NCBI RefSeq assembly: GCF_019565455.1
Contig: NZ_CP067377.1
Span: 3,230,001-3,294,000 of the forward strand
Direction of reading: 5' to 3'
Source: Flavobacterium oreochromis
GTDB lineage: Bacteria; Bacteroidota; Bacteroidia; Flavobacteriales; Flavobacteriaceae
Length of the DNA stretch: 64,000 bases
How positions within the stretch are numbered: position 1 is the stretch's first letter; the number at the start of each line of letters is the position of its first letter. Below are positions 18,210-26,981 of the stretch, piece by piece. The notes below the pieces were generated by a model that saw only the letters and a program-made list of their open reading frames with translations, was not told where the DNA came from and made no database searches. The translations under genes were made by a program, and so were the position numbers.

Positions 18210-18753
18210 TTAGTATTTTAAATCAGTCCAATGGATTATTTTTCCAACAAAATCAGTATTGAAGTACGTAAAAAAATCATCTACGCTATCGAAACCATCA
18301 TTTTGTGACAAAGACTTTATTTCTTCATTATTCAACCGCCTTTTACCAATAAATACCGCCTTTTTTTGTAGCAAGTCATTAACAAATGTTTCCCTATTGT
18401 GATAATACACTATCTCAATTTCCTGTGTGCTAACCACCCGGCAGAACCGGAGCGAAGCGAAACATATCAGGTTTACGAGAGTTTATAAAGAAATCTATTT
18501 TAACGCCGAGCTTCCAACGTTCTTTTTTGTCTTCACGAATAGTGTGAATTTTCGGGGTTGATTGGTCAACCACTTGAAGTATACAATCTGCAGAATGATA
18601 ACCCGTAAACTCGCCGTAATTATAAATAAAATCGGGGACCTCTTTAAATAATTGATTTTCTTTAATCTCATACTCCTTTAACAATCCCGACAATATTTTC
18701 TCAGGAAAAAGCGTTGGATGCCCCTTTAATTGTGTGCTAAATGATAGTATCAT
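18210..18753 (-). CDS. ASCH/PUA-like phage protein (one-base insertion)
   Basis: Two frames join into about 180 residues once one extra G in CCGGG (18437-18443) is removed: the first ends FRFAPVLPGG and the other continues VVSTQEIEIVYYHN. Motifs PKIHTIREDKKERWKLGVKI and a final DFVGKIIHWTDLKY are characteristic of the ASCH-like proteins common in Bacteroidota phages. ASCH domains are PUA-related and thought to bind RNA or modified nucleotides. Its stop is 4 bp before the next small gene and its start overlaps the preceding gene. Confidence 0.7.
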
Positions 18754-18929
18754 ACTTCCTGCATTAAATTAGTCCAGTTACCCAAAAAGTCATAAATGCT
18801 TTTGTATGGAATTTTCACTTTTCCCACATTGACAATCATTGAATTTTTATTTACTTGGATAATGTAAGTTTTACCATTTACAATATCATTAGTTGTTTTT
18901 CCTGTGTAAGTTGCTGATATACTTTGCAT
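18750..18929 (-). CDS. Small hypothetical phage protein (KOW/SH3-like pattern)
   Basis: 59 residues from Met at 18927-18929. The upstream Met codons lie inside the previous gene and would add a non-conserved hydrophobic stretch. The sequence is a run of short beta strands (SATYTGKTTNDIVNGKTYII, VNVGKVKIPYKSIYDFL), suggesting a small barrel. It overlaps the ASCH-like start by 4 bp (ATGA). Confidence 0.5.
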   Translation of the reverse strand: MQSISATYTGKTTNDIVNGKTYIIQVNKNSMIVNVGKVKIPYKSIYDFLGNWTNLMQEV

Positions 18930-18933
18930 ATTA

Positions 18934-19221
18934 TTAATGTGTAAAATCAATTGATACTTTATAAACTTGTATAATGATAACATCATCAACTATAAAAGTG
19001 GTTGTATTGTTATCGGGTTGGTACTCCCTTAATTCTGGGAGCTTTGCCCGGCCATTGTATGAGTTAACACCCGAGTTGAAGTTCTTTTTAATCATTTTCT
19101 TTGCCGCTCCAATGTCAGAGGAAAGAGTATGATCTAAAATTATAAGGCTATTTAAAACCAATTCCTGTACTCTGTTTTTGGTAGAGTAACTTTGTGTTAC
19201 TTTAATGAAGTCTTTTGACAT
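18934..19221 (-). CDS. Hypothetical early phage protein
   Basis: 95 residues, intact. A helical N-terminus (RVQELVLNSLIILDHTLSSD, AAKKMIKKNF) is followed by a beta-rich end (TTTFIVDDVIIIQVYKVSI). It starts 1 bp after the stop of the zinc-ribbon frame and ends 4 bp before the next gene. Not recognised. Confidence 0.55.
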   Translation of the reverse strand: MSKDFIKVTQSYSTKNRVQELVLNSLIILDHTLSSDIGAAKKMIKKNFNSGVNSYNGRAKLPELREYQPDNNTTTFIVDDVIIIQVYKVSIDFTH

Positions 19222-19222
19222 G

Positions 19223-19400
19223 TTAAAATAGTTTTAGTTGAATGTTATTATTAATTTCAATTCTTATAAAATCGTCTGAGGCATAGTTAACCTCTTTTTT
19301 GCACCCAATACAATGAAAGTGACCCTCAAAAAAGTGCTGCCATAATCAAACTTATGCCTATAAACACTTTTGCAACCACAGTTAAACAAATGAATTTCCA
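19223..19400 (-). CDS. Small zinc-ribbon protein (frameshifted)
   Basis: With one base added to the 6-A run at 19328-19333, the frame from ATG 19398-19400 reads MEIHLFNCGCKSVYRHKFDY, then FFEGHFHCIGCKKEVNYASD, to the stop at 19223, for 59 residues. The CxC and CxxC pairs suggest a single zinc ribbon. Without the correction the frame ends early and loses the second pair. It fits exactly between its neighbours. Confidence 0.5.
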
Positions 19401-19452
19401 TATTACATTTACACCGGTGTAAGACTTATATTTAAAAATACTTTCTTTTTGT

Positions 19453-19893
19453 TTAGTCATCCCACCAACCACCTTTAATGAATACCTCCGCATAAGGAAA
19501 CGATGTACCCTCTTTGGTTTTTAATTTTTTATACTCTGGGAGCTTCATAAGCAGTTTAATCTTTTGAGCATCCTTGAGCTTTTCCCACCGCTCTTTTGCA
19601 GTTTTCTTTTTACTTAGCGGGTTGTATGGGTATAGTTTCCAAAATACATCGAAGTCAAGAACCGGCTCCGCTTTTATGATTTCAAAGTTTTCTTTTAGTT
19701 TTTCTCTCCAAGAATCAATCATACTTTGTACACCCGGAAACTGACCGGAGTTAAAAAGCCAATTATATTGCTTTGGGGATAACTCACCATCAAGTACTTC
19801 AAAACTTCTAAAAACGCCGTTTAAATTGTATTTAAATACCCATATAAAACAGTCCATTTTGCTTTTTACTGTGTAGGTTGTTACTTGCTCCAT
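19453..19893 (-). CDS. Replication-type hypothetical protein
   Basis: 146 residues, intact. The C-terminal half has FDVFWKLYPYNPLSKKKTAK, a W-x-K-L-like helix and a final SFPYAEVFIKGGWWDD. This layout (FW.LYP ... KK.A ... W ... YP ... F...WED) recurs at the C-terminus of many phage replication or DnaT-like proteins. The start overlaps the stop of the gene before it (TAATG). Role in replication is inferred. Confidence 0.55.
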   Translation of the reverse strand: MEQVTTYTVKSKMDCFIWVFKYNLNGVFRSFEVLDGELSPKQYNWLFNSGQFPGVQSMIDSWREKLKENFEIIKAEPVLDFDVFWKLYPYNPLSKKKTAKERWEKLKDAQKIKLLMKLPEYKKLKTKEGTSFPYAEVFIKGGWWDD

Positions 19894-20224
19894 TATGCCA
19901 ATTTTTGATTTATTTGATTAATAACTCCTTGGAGTTTCGTTTTAATAAATTCGTCATTGACGGTTTTTATTTGGTCAATGAGTAAAAGCTCTAGCATATC
20001 GGCCTCGTGATGCTTTAGTGATACCGTTACTTTCTTTTTGGGCTGAATATTGTTTGCTGTCCTTTTAAATTACAGGCCTTACTTTCCAATTTCTTAGAAA
20101 CGTCAAAGGCGATTGATAATGTTGACTTTTCTCTACGAGTATGAGCTCTTGTATTATAAACCGGCTGTAATGTTAACGAAACTAGTAATAACGTTTCGGG
20201 TGTTAATATTATAGATATTTTCAT
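19893..20224 (-). CDS. Hypothetical early phage protein (frameshifted)
   Basis: The start chosen is ATG 20222-20224 (MKISIILTPETLLLVSLT), which overlaps the previous stop (ATGA). The first frame ends FSPKRK. Adding one base in the run near 20035-20040 continues SPKKKVTVSLKHHEADMLEL to the stop at 19893, overlapping the next ATG, for about 111 residues. Predicted mostly helical; no family known. Confidence 0.5.
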
Positions 20225-20348
20225 ACACAATCAGTTTTAGGTTTTGTTAATTGTTCGTTACAGTCCTCGCAAAAAACGGCGGTTGTTTCGCACGTTGCCG
20301 CCACTTCGAGGACTACTGTTTTTTTTTTTCGTGGACGCAATTTTCCAT
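20221..20348 (-). CDS. Small Cys-rich protein (indel in 11-A run)
   Basis: From ATG 20346-20348 the frame reads MENCVHEKKK, then, if the 11-base T run (20319-20329 on +) is adjusted by two bases or one, TVVLEVAATCETTAVFCEDC and NEQLTKPKTDCV to the stop at 20221. The CxxC (FCEDC) and other Cys suggest a zinc ribbon. The long homopolymer makes the true length uncertain, and it could also vary naturally. Confidence 0.4.
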
Positions 20349-20833
20349 TTACTTAAATCTGCTTTGAATTATACCGTTTAATGCCGTTATTATTTTATCC
20401 AGTTCAAACGGTTGCATATCTTTTAAAGGCTTTTTAATGGGAGATTTATCACTCTTTAAAAAGTTGCTCAGGCGTTCCAAGTCCGGTAGCTCTCCGCGGC
20501 GGTCATTTGGTACCGTCCATTGCAGTTGATACAGACAGGAAAGTATAACACGGTGTTTTTGGTTATTTTTATCGAACATCGCCCAGTTTTCGGAGGCGGT
20601 TTTTGGTTCGTTTACCGGTGTTGAACCCTCTTGAGACATTATTATTTTTTTGCTTGAGCTTGGGTTATTGATTTTAAGCTCGTATTCTTTACATCACCGG
20701 TTACCCATTGCACCCATTCGGCTTTAATATCCTTCTTGTAATGGACGTTTTTCATTATCCGGTTAACTTGCCAAGTAAGTATTGGTAAATGGTCGCCTAT
20801 GGTCTCATTTGGCTTTACTTTAGTTGTCGCCAT
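20349..20833 (-). CDS. GemA/Gp16-region phage protein (frameshifted)
   Basis: Two frames join when one A is added at 20641-20648: KSITQAQAKK continues as IIMSQEGSTPVNEPKTASE, giving about 161 residues. The pattern HRVILSCLYQLQW, then LERLSNFLKS and DKIITALNGIIQ, is like the C-terminal part of GemA (Mu gp16) proteins, which modulate host gyrase in Mu. The relation is weak by eye. The start lies 14 bp inside the preceding gene. Confidence 0.5.
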
Positions 20834-20996
20834 ACTTTTTTAAGATTAAAGAGTTACCGACTCTTACATATCGGTAGCCATTGTTTATTTTTTCTTGCTC
20901 CTGCGCTTTTGCTTTAGCCAATGCCTGTGCGGCAATTGGCTTGTGAGCTTTCATAAATTCCTGTGGTGATTGGTTTGCTTCTGTTTTTGTTGCCAT
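20820..20996 (-). CDS. Small hypothetical phage protein
   Basis: 58 residues from Met 20994-20996. It is Ala/Lys/Gln-rich and helical in the first two thirds (FMKAHKPIAAQALAKAKAQE), with a short beta end (YRYVRVGNSLILKKYGDN). An earlier Met at 21023 lies inside the previous gene and is less likely. Co-transcribed; unknown function. Confidence 0.5.
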   Translation of the reverse strand: MATKTEANQSPQEFMKAHKPIAAQALAKAKAQEQEKINNGYRYVRVGNSLILKKYGDN

Positions 20997-21015
20997 GGTT
21001 ATCTTATTTAGTCGG

Positions 21016-21363
21016 TTAGTCAATTTCTCCTTTTGCTTTCATTTCTGAGTGTTGCTGTGCCATAATTGGCCACAATTCGTCCCAACAATCGTGGCATAAG
21101 TAATTATCGCCTGCGTCCTGTGCCATTTTACTTATATCAAAATCATTTTCGCAACTTTCACATTTCTGCAAACAGATATTAGGGTTTTCCAAAAGGCCGT
21201 AGAACTCGTTATTTTTGCATTGAGGACAAACGTGCTCTAAAAATCCGTTTTCAATTGGCTTCATTGCTTTCTCGTCATCTGTACCCGCCCATTTGCATTT
21301 TCTATTTGTGCACTCATAACCTTTTGGGGTTTCGCCGCTTTTAGTATATTTTCTTTTAGCCAT
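21016..21363 (-). CDS. Double zinc-ribbon phage protein
   Basis: 115 residues, intact, with four cysteine pairs: CTNRKC, CPQC, CESC and CHDC. This would bind two zinc ions, one ribbon in each half. The sequence between is acidic. Proteins of this kind in early phage operons may bind nucleic acid or host factors, but no partner is evident. Confidence 0.6.
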   Translation of the reverse strand: MAKRKYTKSGETPKGYECTNRKCKWAGTDDEKAMKPIENGFLEHVCPQCKNNEFYGLLENPNICLQKCESCENDFDISKMAQDAGDNYLCHDCWDELWPIMAQQHSEMKAKGEID

Positions 21364-21368
21364 TTTGT

Positions 21369-21632
21369 TTAAATTAAAATTGGTATGTTATTACTTGAAA
21401 TTATTTTTTTAATGTCTTCAAACAGTAGCTCCGATGTTATTTCCATAAATGTCAAATCTCTGTCCTCCTCGTTATTGAAAGCAATTTCATAGCTAAACTC
21501 AACATGGTCTCTTAAACGAGTATACCTGTATACTGTCACTACAATTACATCTTTTTCGCCTTTACCTATTCTTTTTAAAAGTGTACACTGTAATAAATTT
21601 GTAAAGTCAAATAGTTTTACCCTTTTTTCCAT
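21369..21632 (-). CDS. Hypothetical early phage protein
   Basis: 87 residues with alternating beta strands (KDVIVVTVYRYTRLRDHVEF) and a C-terminal helix (ITSELLFEDIKKIISS). It lies 5 bp upstream of the zinc-ribbon gene. Intact; family not recognised. Confidence 0.5.
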   Translation of the reverse strand: MEKRVKLFDFTNLLQCTLLKRIGKGEKDVIVVTVYRYTRLRDHVEFSYEIAFNNEEDRDLTFMEITSELLFEDIKKIISSNNIPILI

Positions 21633-21681
21633 TTTGTTGTTGTTTTGATAGGACTCGAACCGCTCCGTATGCCTTGCGGGA

Positions 21682-22346
21682 TTATACTGTAAATCTGAAC
21701 TCTATTTTTTTAGGTAGTCCGTTATGCTCGATGAACTTCCAACCGGAAACGTACATACTGTTTTGACGACGTTGTTGTGCGTTTAATATGATGTCGATTC
21801 CCTCGCTAAACCTTTCGTTATTAAACTCGTCACGGAGTTTGCTTAATTCGATTATTTTTGACGGATTTAACATCCCGGTTTTTGCGTTTGGTTTCAAAAA
21901 AGTGTTAACCATTTTTGACAACCTCTTTACATTCTCGTCATCTGTGGCCAATGAACTGATAAACTCTTTTATAATTTCAACTCCGGCGCTTTCTGTACCG
22001 TCGAAACCGATTGTTACATTATAGCCTATTGTTATTGATGCGGAACCATCAGATAGTGTACTTGTGTGACTGTCTTGTGCGTTTTTCTCAAGTCCGTAAA
22101 TCTCCGCTTTCATTTCCTTGATGGTATTATAATCTTCAAAAAGGTTTATGATCAGATTTTCCACTTTTTCCTGTTGGAAAACAAGGTCATCAATATTGCC
22201 CCTTACGAAATCCTCAGAAAGCTCTTTTAATGCTTTCACGTTTTCTTTTTCTCCTCTTTCTGTTTTTTGTTAAGGTCTTTCGCCTCCTCGATAAGTGCCG
22301 CTCTTTGTTCCGGCGTTAAGTCTGTTAAATTGATTGTTGCGCTCAT
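21682..22346 (-). CDS. DUF3164 family protein (frameshifted near N-terminus)
   Basis: The main part (22239 down) has the DUF3164 layout: an N-terminal helix, then TLSDGSASITIGYNVTIGFD, a helical middle (LATDDENVKRLSKMVNTFL), GMLNPSKIIELSKLRDEFN, and a C-terminal strand set (SMYVSGWKFIEHNG). A short frame from ATG 22344-22346 (MSATINLTDLTPEQRAALIE) provides the usual N-terminus if one A is added near 22238-22242, for about 221 residues. DUF3164 genes are hallmarks of Mu-like early regions; function unknown. Confidence 0.75.
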
Positions 22347-22642
22347 ATTTCTGAAATATTAAATTTGTACGGTTTTGGCGCCCAAAAGGTTAATTGAATG
22401 GTTTTTAAAATGGTTTGAACTTTAATTTCTATTTCCTCCGGTACTTGGTATTTACGAGTTTGTTTTTGCTCTAAAAAACCGGAGTTGTAATTTTGGTTAT
22501 CGAACAAAGAGCCCCGCTCTTGGTTGATAAGAATTCGCTCCCAAACTGTTAGCTCACTTTGTTCTGAGTCATACATTAAAACTGAGTAAAGGTCACTAAG
22601 TCGATTGTCTATGTTTTCCGGGGTGTACTCAAACTCTACCAT
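22343..22642 (-). CDS. Hypothetical early phage protein
   Basis: 99 residues, acidic, intact, overlapping the DUF3164 start by 4 bp (ATGA) and the preceding small gene by 14 bp. Segments LSDLYSVLMYDSEQSELTVW and EIKVQTILKTIQLTFWAP suggest helices. No family recognised. Confidence 0.5.
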   Translation of the reverse strand: MVEFEYTPENIDNRLSDLYSVLMYDSEQSELTVWERILINQERGSLFDNQNYNSGFLEQKQTRKYQVPEEIEIKVQTILKTIQLTFWAPKPYKFNISEI

Positions 22643-22775
22643 TCTCGGCCTCTGTTAATTGTTCGGTTAATTTTCTTAAATCCCCCTCAATAGTTGTTCT
22701 ATTTGGGTGGTTTACGTTGTGCTCAAGCCAATACTTGAGCTCTCCGATTTTGTTTTTAATTTGCTGCAATGTCAT
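22629..22775 (-). CDS. Small helical protein, unknown
   Basis: 48 residues (MTLQQIKNKIGELKYWLEHN to TEQLTEAENGRV). It overlaps both neighbours by 14-20 bp, as expected in this tightly packed operon. Helical and amphipathic; may be DNA- or protein-binding. Confidence is limited by length. Confidence 0.45.
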   Translation of the reverse strand: MTLQQIKNKIGELKYWLEHNVNHPNRTTIEGDLRKLTEQLTEAENGRV

Positions 22776-23106
22776 AAGCTATAATGATTGGTTTTTTAGC
22801 GTTAATGATTAAACTTTTTGGGTATTTGTTAAAGATTGAAATTGTAGATCGATTAAAAGCCTCTTTAACGTCTTTCGGTTTAATGTTTGGCTGATTCTCG
22901 TACTCTTTCATAATGTTTAAAAACTCTCTTTCGCACTTAGCAAACTCCGTTTTGAAGTAATTAAATACTGGCGCGTTTTGTACAATCTTTTGCAGGTCAT
23001 TTTCATAGTTTGTTGCAAAGTCCATGGACCAACGTAAAAAAATGTCTAAGACTTCAAACTCGTATTGCTCTTGTGTAATGTTCAGGTTTACTAAAATTGC
23101 GTTCAT
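22756..23106 (-). CDS. Hypothetical early phage protein
   Basis: 116 residues, intact and mostly helical (QYEFEVLDIFLRWSMDFATN, CEREFLNIMKEYENQ). It starts 4 bp after the RecA-like ATPase stop. The regular helices and position suggest a partner of the ATPase, but this is inference. Confidence 0.5.
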   Translation of the reverse strand: MNAILVNLNITQEQYEFEVLDIFLRWSMDFATNYENDLQKIVQNAPVFNYFKTEFAKCEREFLNIMKEYENQPNIKPKDVKEAFNRSTISIFNKYPKSLIINAKKPIIIAYDIAAN

Positions 23107-23109
23107 TTG

Positions 23110-23739
23110 TTAATTGTTTTTGATTTTACTCCCGTGAAATAACATTGCTGTTTGTTCATCTACTACGATTTGGCCTCCCGGACATCTACCGGAAACAAAA
23201 GCGGTTAATCCTACTACTCGAATGATTACTTTTGCTAACTTCTTACATAACTTGGCCGTAGAGGTATAAGGTTCGTTTTTGTCCTCGTGAGCCATGAAAA
23301 TAAAAGTGATGTTTGGGAACTCCTCTTTCAAGGTGTAAAGCTGTCCGTTTTTAAGCTCGCTCACATAAACCGTTATATTGTCTATTATTACAATTTTTGG
23401 GCTTTGTCGCTTTCTTAATTTCGTTTTTAGCGTTTCCAAATCAATGTATTCAATGAACTTTAATCGTTTAATTTTGGGGTCTAATTTTGCCCTCTCTGCA
23501 TTTGCTTGAAACTCTTTACCAGTTCCCTCCTCGGCAGATACATAAAGGACACTTTCAAACTTGGTTAAATACTCGGCGAGTTTTAGGGCGAAAAGCGTTT
23601 TGCCGTTTTTCTCGTTCCCATATATCAACCAAAATCCCCCTTTTGCGATAACTCCAAGAACTAAGAGCCAAATCCCGTCGAACTCGAAGTTCTTGTATAT
23701 CTTTTCTAAAAGTGATTTTGTTGAAATTGCTCTTGCCAT
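23110..23739 (-). CDS. RecA/RepA-like ATPase (AAA_25 type)
   Basis: 209 residues with a Walker A motif YGNEKNGKTLFA at residues about 40-51, a Walker B-like KIVIIDNITVY at about 115-125, and ITFIFMAHEDKNE, like the sensor segment of RepA/KaiC-type ATPases. It directly follows the MuB gene (2 bp). Classical Mu has no such protein here. It may load helicase or support replicative transposition. Intact. Confidence 0.7.
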   Translation of the reverse strand: MARAISTKSLLEKIYKNFEFDGIWLLVLGVIAKGGFWLIYGNEKNGKTLFALKLAEYLTKFESVLYVSAEEGTGKEFQANAERAKLDPKIKRLKFIEYIDLETLKTKLRKRQSPKIVIIDNITVYVSELKNGQLYTLKEEFPNITFIFMAHEDKNEPYTSTAKLCKKLAKVIIRVVGLTAFVSGRCPGGQIVVDEQTAMLFHGSKIKNN

Positions 23740-23741
23740 AG

Positions 23742-24621
23742 TTAAGCTCCTATCTTTATCAGGGTTTCTAAATATCTAAGTGTCGCCTCTTTGTTTATAC
23801 ACTTGTTTATAAGAGGTTTTACTTTTGTTTGGTCTTCCACGTTGGCACTTGCGACGGTTCCAATTAGGTCACTATAAAAAGCCTGCCTTTCTGTTTTTCC
23901 GTTTGGTACCAGTTTGATAAACTCGTCAGAGAAACGGCTGAAAATTTCGGCGTAACCAACTTTTTTGCCTGAGATACCTTTCTCAATTTTTGAGCGTAAC
24001 CCATCGGCTCCAATCATATACCAACCGCAAACGCCGTCGGTACCATTCCACAACTCTTTTACTTCTAAAAATGCGCTGTACTCTAAATCTCCAGCCTCGT
24101 CAAGTATGATAAGAGGTTTTTCAAGTGTGGTTAAGTAGTATTTTAGATTTGCCTTTACATCAATATATTTTCCGGCATTGTCTATACCCACAGTTTTTGC
24201 AATAAGTCTAATAAACTGCTGTTTGGTTTTAGCTTGGGAACAATCAACGTAAAAGGTGTTTTTCATTTTTCGGCTGATGTGTTTTGCGCAGGCCGTTTTT
24301 CCTATTCCACAATCGTCAACTAACATCATTGACTTACTCAATTCTTTGCAAAAGTTTAAGCTGTCCTCCATATTGGCGTAAACAGATGTGCGAGTAATTT
24401 TCCAAGTGTCCTCATAAACTTTTACTTGTAATTCGCGTCCAAGTGATATCCAAGCGGTGTCAGATAAAAGGCGCTCAGTTTCCCCCGTTTTTAAGCCTTG
24501 AGAAAATAGCCGGTTTTATGCCTTTTGATTTTGCGTAATCTGAATCGGAACCACCGTAATTTTCTCTTTGCTCTAAAAGTGCGTTTACTACTTTTTGTCT
24601 GAATTCATTTGTTAGGTTCAT
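23742..24621 (-). CDS. MuB-like transposition target ATPase (one-base insertion)
   Basis: The N-terminal HTH part starts at ATG 24619-24621 (MNLTNEFRQKVVNALLEQRE, YAKSKGIKPAIFSRLKNG). One extra G in the run at 24482-24486 breaks it from the ATPase part, which continues ETERLLSDTAWISLGRELQV. About 293 residues. Walker A is VDDCGIGKTACAKH and Walker B is PLIILDEAGDLE. MuB binds target DNA with ATP and activates MuA, and gives target immunity. Position directly after the transposase gene matches Mu. Confidence 0.85.
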
Positions 24622-24632
24622 AATTAATTTTT

Positions 24633-26663
24633 TTAAAGGTTAAAATTTGAGCGCCATTCTGTTGGCCGTTGATTTGTGTTATATGCGTATTCCTCTTGTA
24701 ATTCATCGTCGAAAACTTCAGCGGGCTCCTCGTTTAATTCAAAGCGTTTTAGGTTTGGAATTCTAAAGCCATTGTTAAGCGTTTTAGGAGTGCTATCAAT
24801 GATGTTAATGTTTTCGATGTTGTTTCGTTTTCTCTTGGCGAAAGCCTCTACCGATGCAACATAAGCACTTTGTAAAAGTTGAGCCTCTTTGTCCGCTTCG
24901 GTTCTATTCATTGACGCCCTGTTATATCTTGGCATTTCCATAATTTCACAGATAAGACGATCTTTGTAGTAAACCAATGCTTTAAGTACTGAGCCGTCGT
25001 TTGCGTCAAGCCAATAAACGTCCACATCTTTGCCCTCAATAATTTTCATTTGTTGTATTAAGGCCTCACCTGTTAGGATTTTCCCGTTTTCTGCAATGGC
25101 TCTTTTACGGCCTTGTAGGTTTACATATCCTAAGTGGCAAGAGGTTGGTGTTTTGTGACCAAGTACCGGAAGTATTGCCGCCCAATTTGTTGGTTTTAAG
25201 TTCGGGGCTTGATTTGCTTGGAAATATTCCCAACGTGTTAGCTCTTTATTTTCCGGGTGAGGCATATTATTTGACATTTCAATATCTAAAAGCCTTTCAT
25301 TAACCAATGTGTCGTAAGGAATGATCAGTTTTTTATCTGTACGTTTTTGATTTGCCTCTGCTTTTGCGTGTGGCCTTGCTAACCAACCTAAATTTTGTTT
25401 TTCGACGTTATTTCTTAGGGTTCCAAAAGCTCGCTCGATATATTTTCCTCGGGCGTTGTTAGCCTCAATTCTTACGGCATCAAACATTGCTCCCGGACGT
25501 AATAAATTGTTTTTAAAACTGCTGTTTAATGAACTCTCACACTCTAACTCATACGGCAAGCAAAATCCCCATTCTGTATAATTGCGTACCATTTGACGAT
25601 AAAACTCCAATATTAATCCCTCTTTAGTTTTCCCGTAAACGAATGTTGTAAAACAACGGCTCGCTACATCTAGCCCTAAATAAAACCACATTCTGTCACC
25701 GTTTTGGTTATAAACGAATGGCGGTTGTCTATCATCGATTGAAATAAGTTCACCGGCCAACGTTGGTAAATCTAATTGATGGTGTGGTTTGTATTTTCCC
25801 ATGAATTTTTGACGATCTCCACTTCTTTCGTGGTGAGTGGCGATTCTGTTTTCCCACTTGTTTATATAATTTATAATTGTGGCCTGTGAAAGTTTCTTAA
25901 ATTCCTTTGGGTTGTAAAGTTCTCCGGTGTCCTCATTAAAAACTTGCGCGTATCCATTCAAAAACGCCTCGTAATTGCGCGCAACTTCTGTCGGGGTAGG
26001 TTTGTGTATCTGATTCTTAAAAAGTGCGTTAAAAATCATTTCTACGCGTTCGTCAACTTTTCGGGCGTTTTGCTTACCGGTTCCGTTCGGGTCTTTTATT
26101 AGCGAATAATAACTATTTTCTTTAAAATCCTTTAAAGCATCTTTAAAGCGTTTTGAAGTTGGGAGAGTGTGCTCCGTTTTATACTTGACTTTTAAAGTAT
26201 GTTGGAAGCTCTCAACATCATAAATCAAAGTTTCCATTATTCCGCGAAGTGAGCCTCTCATTCTGATTCGCTCCTCAATTCTTTTTTGCTCTAACTTAAT
26301 AACGGCCTGCATTACACTAGCGTTGATTATATATCGCTCTTGCTCGTCTGATTTTAAAGCCGAACCGTTTCTTTTAAACGCGGCGTAATATCTTACGGCC
26401 TCAGCATCAAATTGAAAAAATAAGTCTAATGGATGATTTACTTTTCGAGGGTCACCAAGTGCCTCCTGATATTCCGGTTTAAGGCTGTCAAAATTGATTA
26501 AAGGAATACCGTTTAAAAAAGCGTTCTCAATACGCTTGATTCCGTAAGGTTTCTCTTTGTATCTCCAAAGCTCTTGATATAAACTTTTTGATTTACTCCA
26601 AAATCTTGGAACAAGCTCCTCAATTTCGACAGCAACAACGTTATGTGAGTATTCAAATGGCAT
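24633..26663 (-). CDS. MuA-like DDE transposase
   Basis: 676 residues, intact, close to MuA in length. Residues about 305-430 hold the rve catalytic core: ELISIDDRQPPFVYN with Asp310/311, LPYELECESSLNSSF where the second acidic residue appears as Glu (374 or 376), and RIEANNARGKYIERAFG with Glu410. The region after the core is the mu-transpos C-terminal beta barrel, and the last about 75 residues would contact MuB. The N-terminal 300 residues include DNA-binding helices for end recognition. It performs strand transfer in integration and replicative transposition. Confidence 0.92.
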   Translation of the reverse strand: MPFEYSHNVVAVEIEELVPRFWSKSKSLYQELWRYKEKPYGIKRIENAFLNGIPLINFDSLKPEYQEALGDPRKVNHPLDLFFQFDAEAVRYYAAFKRNGSALKSDEQERYIINASVMQAVIKLEQKRIEERIRMRGSLRGIMETLIYDVESFQHTLKVKYKTEHTLPTSKRFKDALKDFKENSYYSLIKDPNGTGKQNARKVDERVEMIFNALFKNQIHKPTPTEVARNYEAFLNGYAQVFNEDTGELYNPKEFKKLSQATIINYINKWENRIATHHERSGDRQKFMGKYKPHHQLDLPTLAGELISIDDRQPPFVYNQNGDRMWFYLGLDVASRCFTTFVYGKTKEGLILEFYRQMVRNYTEWGFCLPYELECESSLNSSFKNNLLRPGAMFDAVRIEANNARGKYIERAFGTLRNNVEKQNLGWLARPHAKAEANQKRTDKKLIIPYDTLVNERLLDIEMSNNMPHPENKELTRWEYFQANQAPNLKPTNWAAILPVLGHKTPTSCHLGYVNLQGRKRAIAENGKILTGEALIQQMKIIEGKDVDVYWLDANDGSVLKALVYYKDRLICEIMEMPRYNRASMNRTEADKEAQLLQSAYVASVEAFAKRKRNNIENINIIDSTPKTLNNGFRIPNLKRFELNEEPAEVFDDELQEEYAYNTNQRPTEWRSNFNL

Positions 26664-26704
26664 AGTTTAAATCTTGATTAAATCGTTTTTAATTGATTTT
26701 GTTT

Positions 26705-26932
26705 TTAGTACAATTCGCTTTTTAGCTTTTTTTTGAATTTATCTAGAGTTTTATCTAACTCACTTTTTAATCCCTTGTACTCTTTACGAATTGTATCAGC
26801 CGTTATACTTTCTCTATTGCCGCTTAAACATTGTCTAATGTATTGAGCGCTAAAACCGTGTTTTACAACCAAAGCCGAAATAATTTCAGGGCTATACGTG
26901 TATTTCTTGTTTTTTGTGATACCTTTGTTCAT
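26705..26932 (-). CDS. Small HTH protein (Ner-like position)
   Basis: 75 residues, basic, first gene of the early operon. YSPEIISALVVKHGFSAQYI is followed by RQCLSGNRESITADTIRKEY, a helix-turn-helix pattern. In Mu the equivalent gene is ner, which represses early and repressor promoters. Its start lies across an intergenic control region from the repressor. Intact. Confidence 0.65.
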   Translation of the reverse strand: MNKGITKNKKYTYSPEIISALVVKHGFSAQYIRQCLSGNRESITADTIRKEYKGLKSELDKTLDKFKKKLKSELY

Positions 26933-26965
26933 CGCTTTAATTGTTTCTTATTATGTAGCAAATAC

Positions 26966-26981
26966 ATAGAGTGTATTCTAT
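26966..26981. promoter_or_regulatory. Candidate repressor operator between divergent promoters
   Basis: The 90-bp gap between the Ner-like gene and the repressor holds an inverted repeat ATAGA-GTGTAT-TCTAT. Next to it on the - strand, TGTATTTG resembles the Bacteroidota -7 element TAnnTTTG, so the palindrome would overlap the early promoter. This is the expected place for repressor binding. Confidence 0.45.

Noticed and set aside
21645..21700. GGTTCGAGTCCTATC on the - strand looks like a tRNA T-arm.
   Set aside because: No acceptor stem, anticodon arm or CCA end can be formed around it; it lies at the end of the DUF3164 gene and is probably chance.
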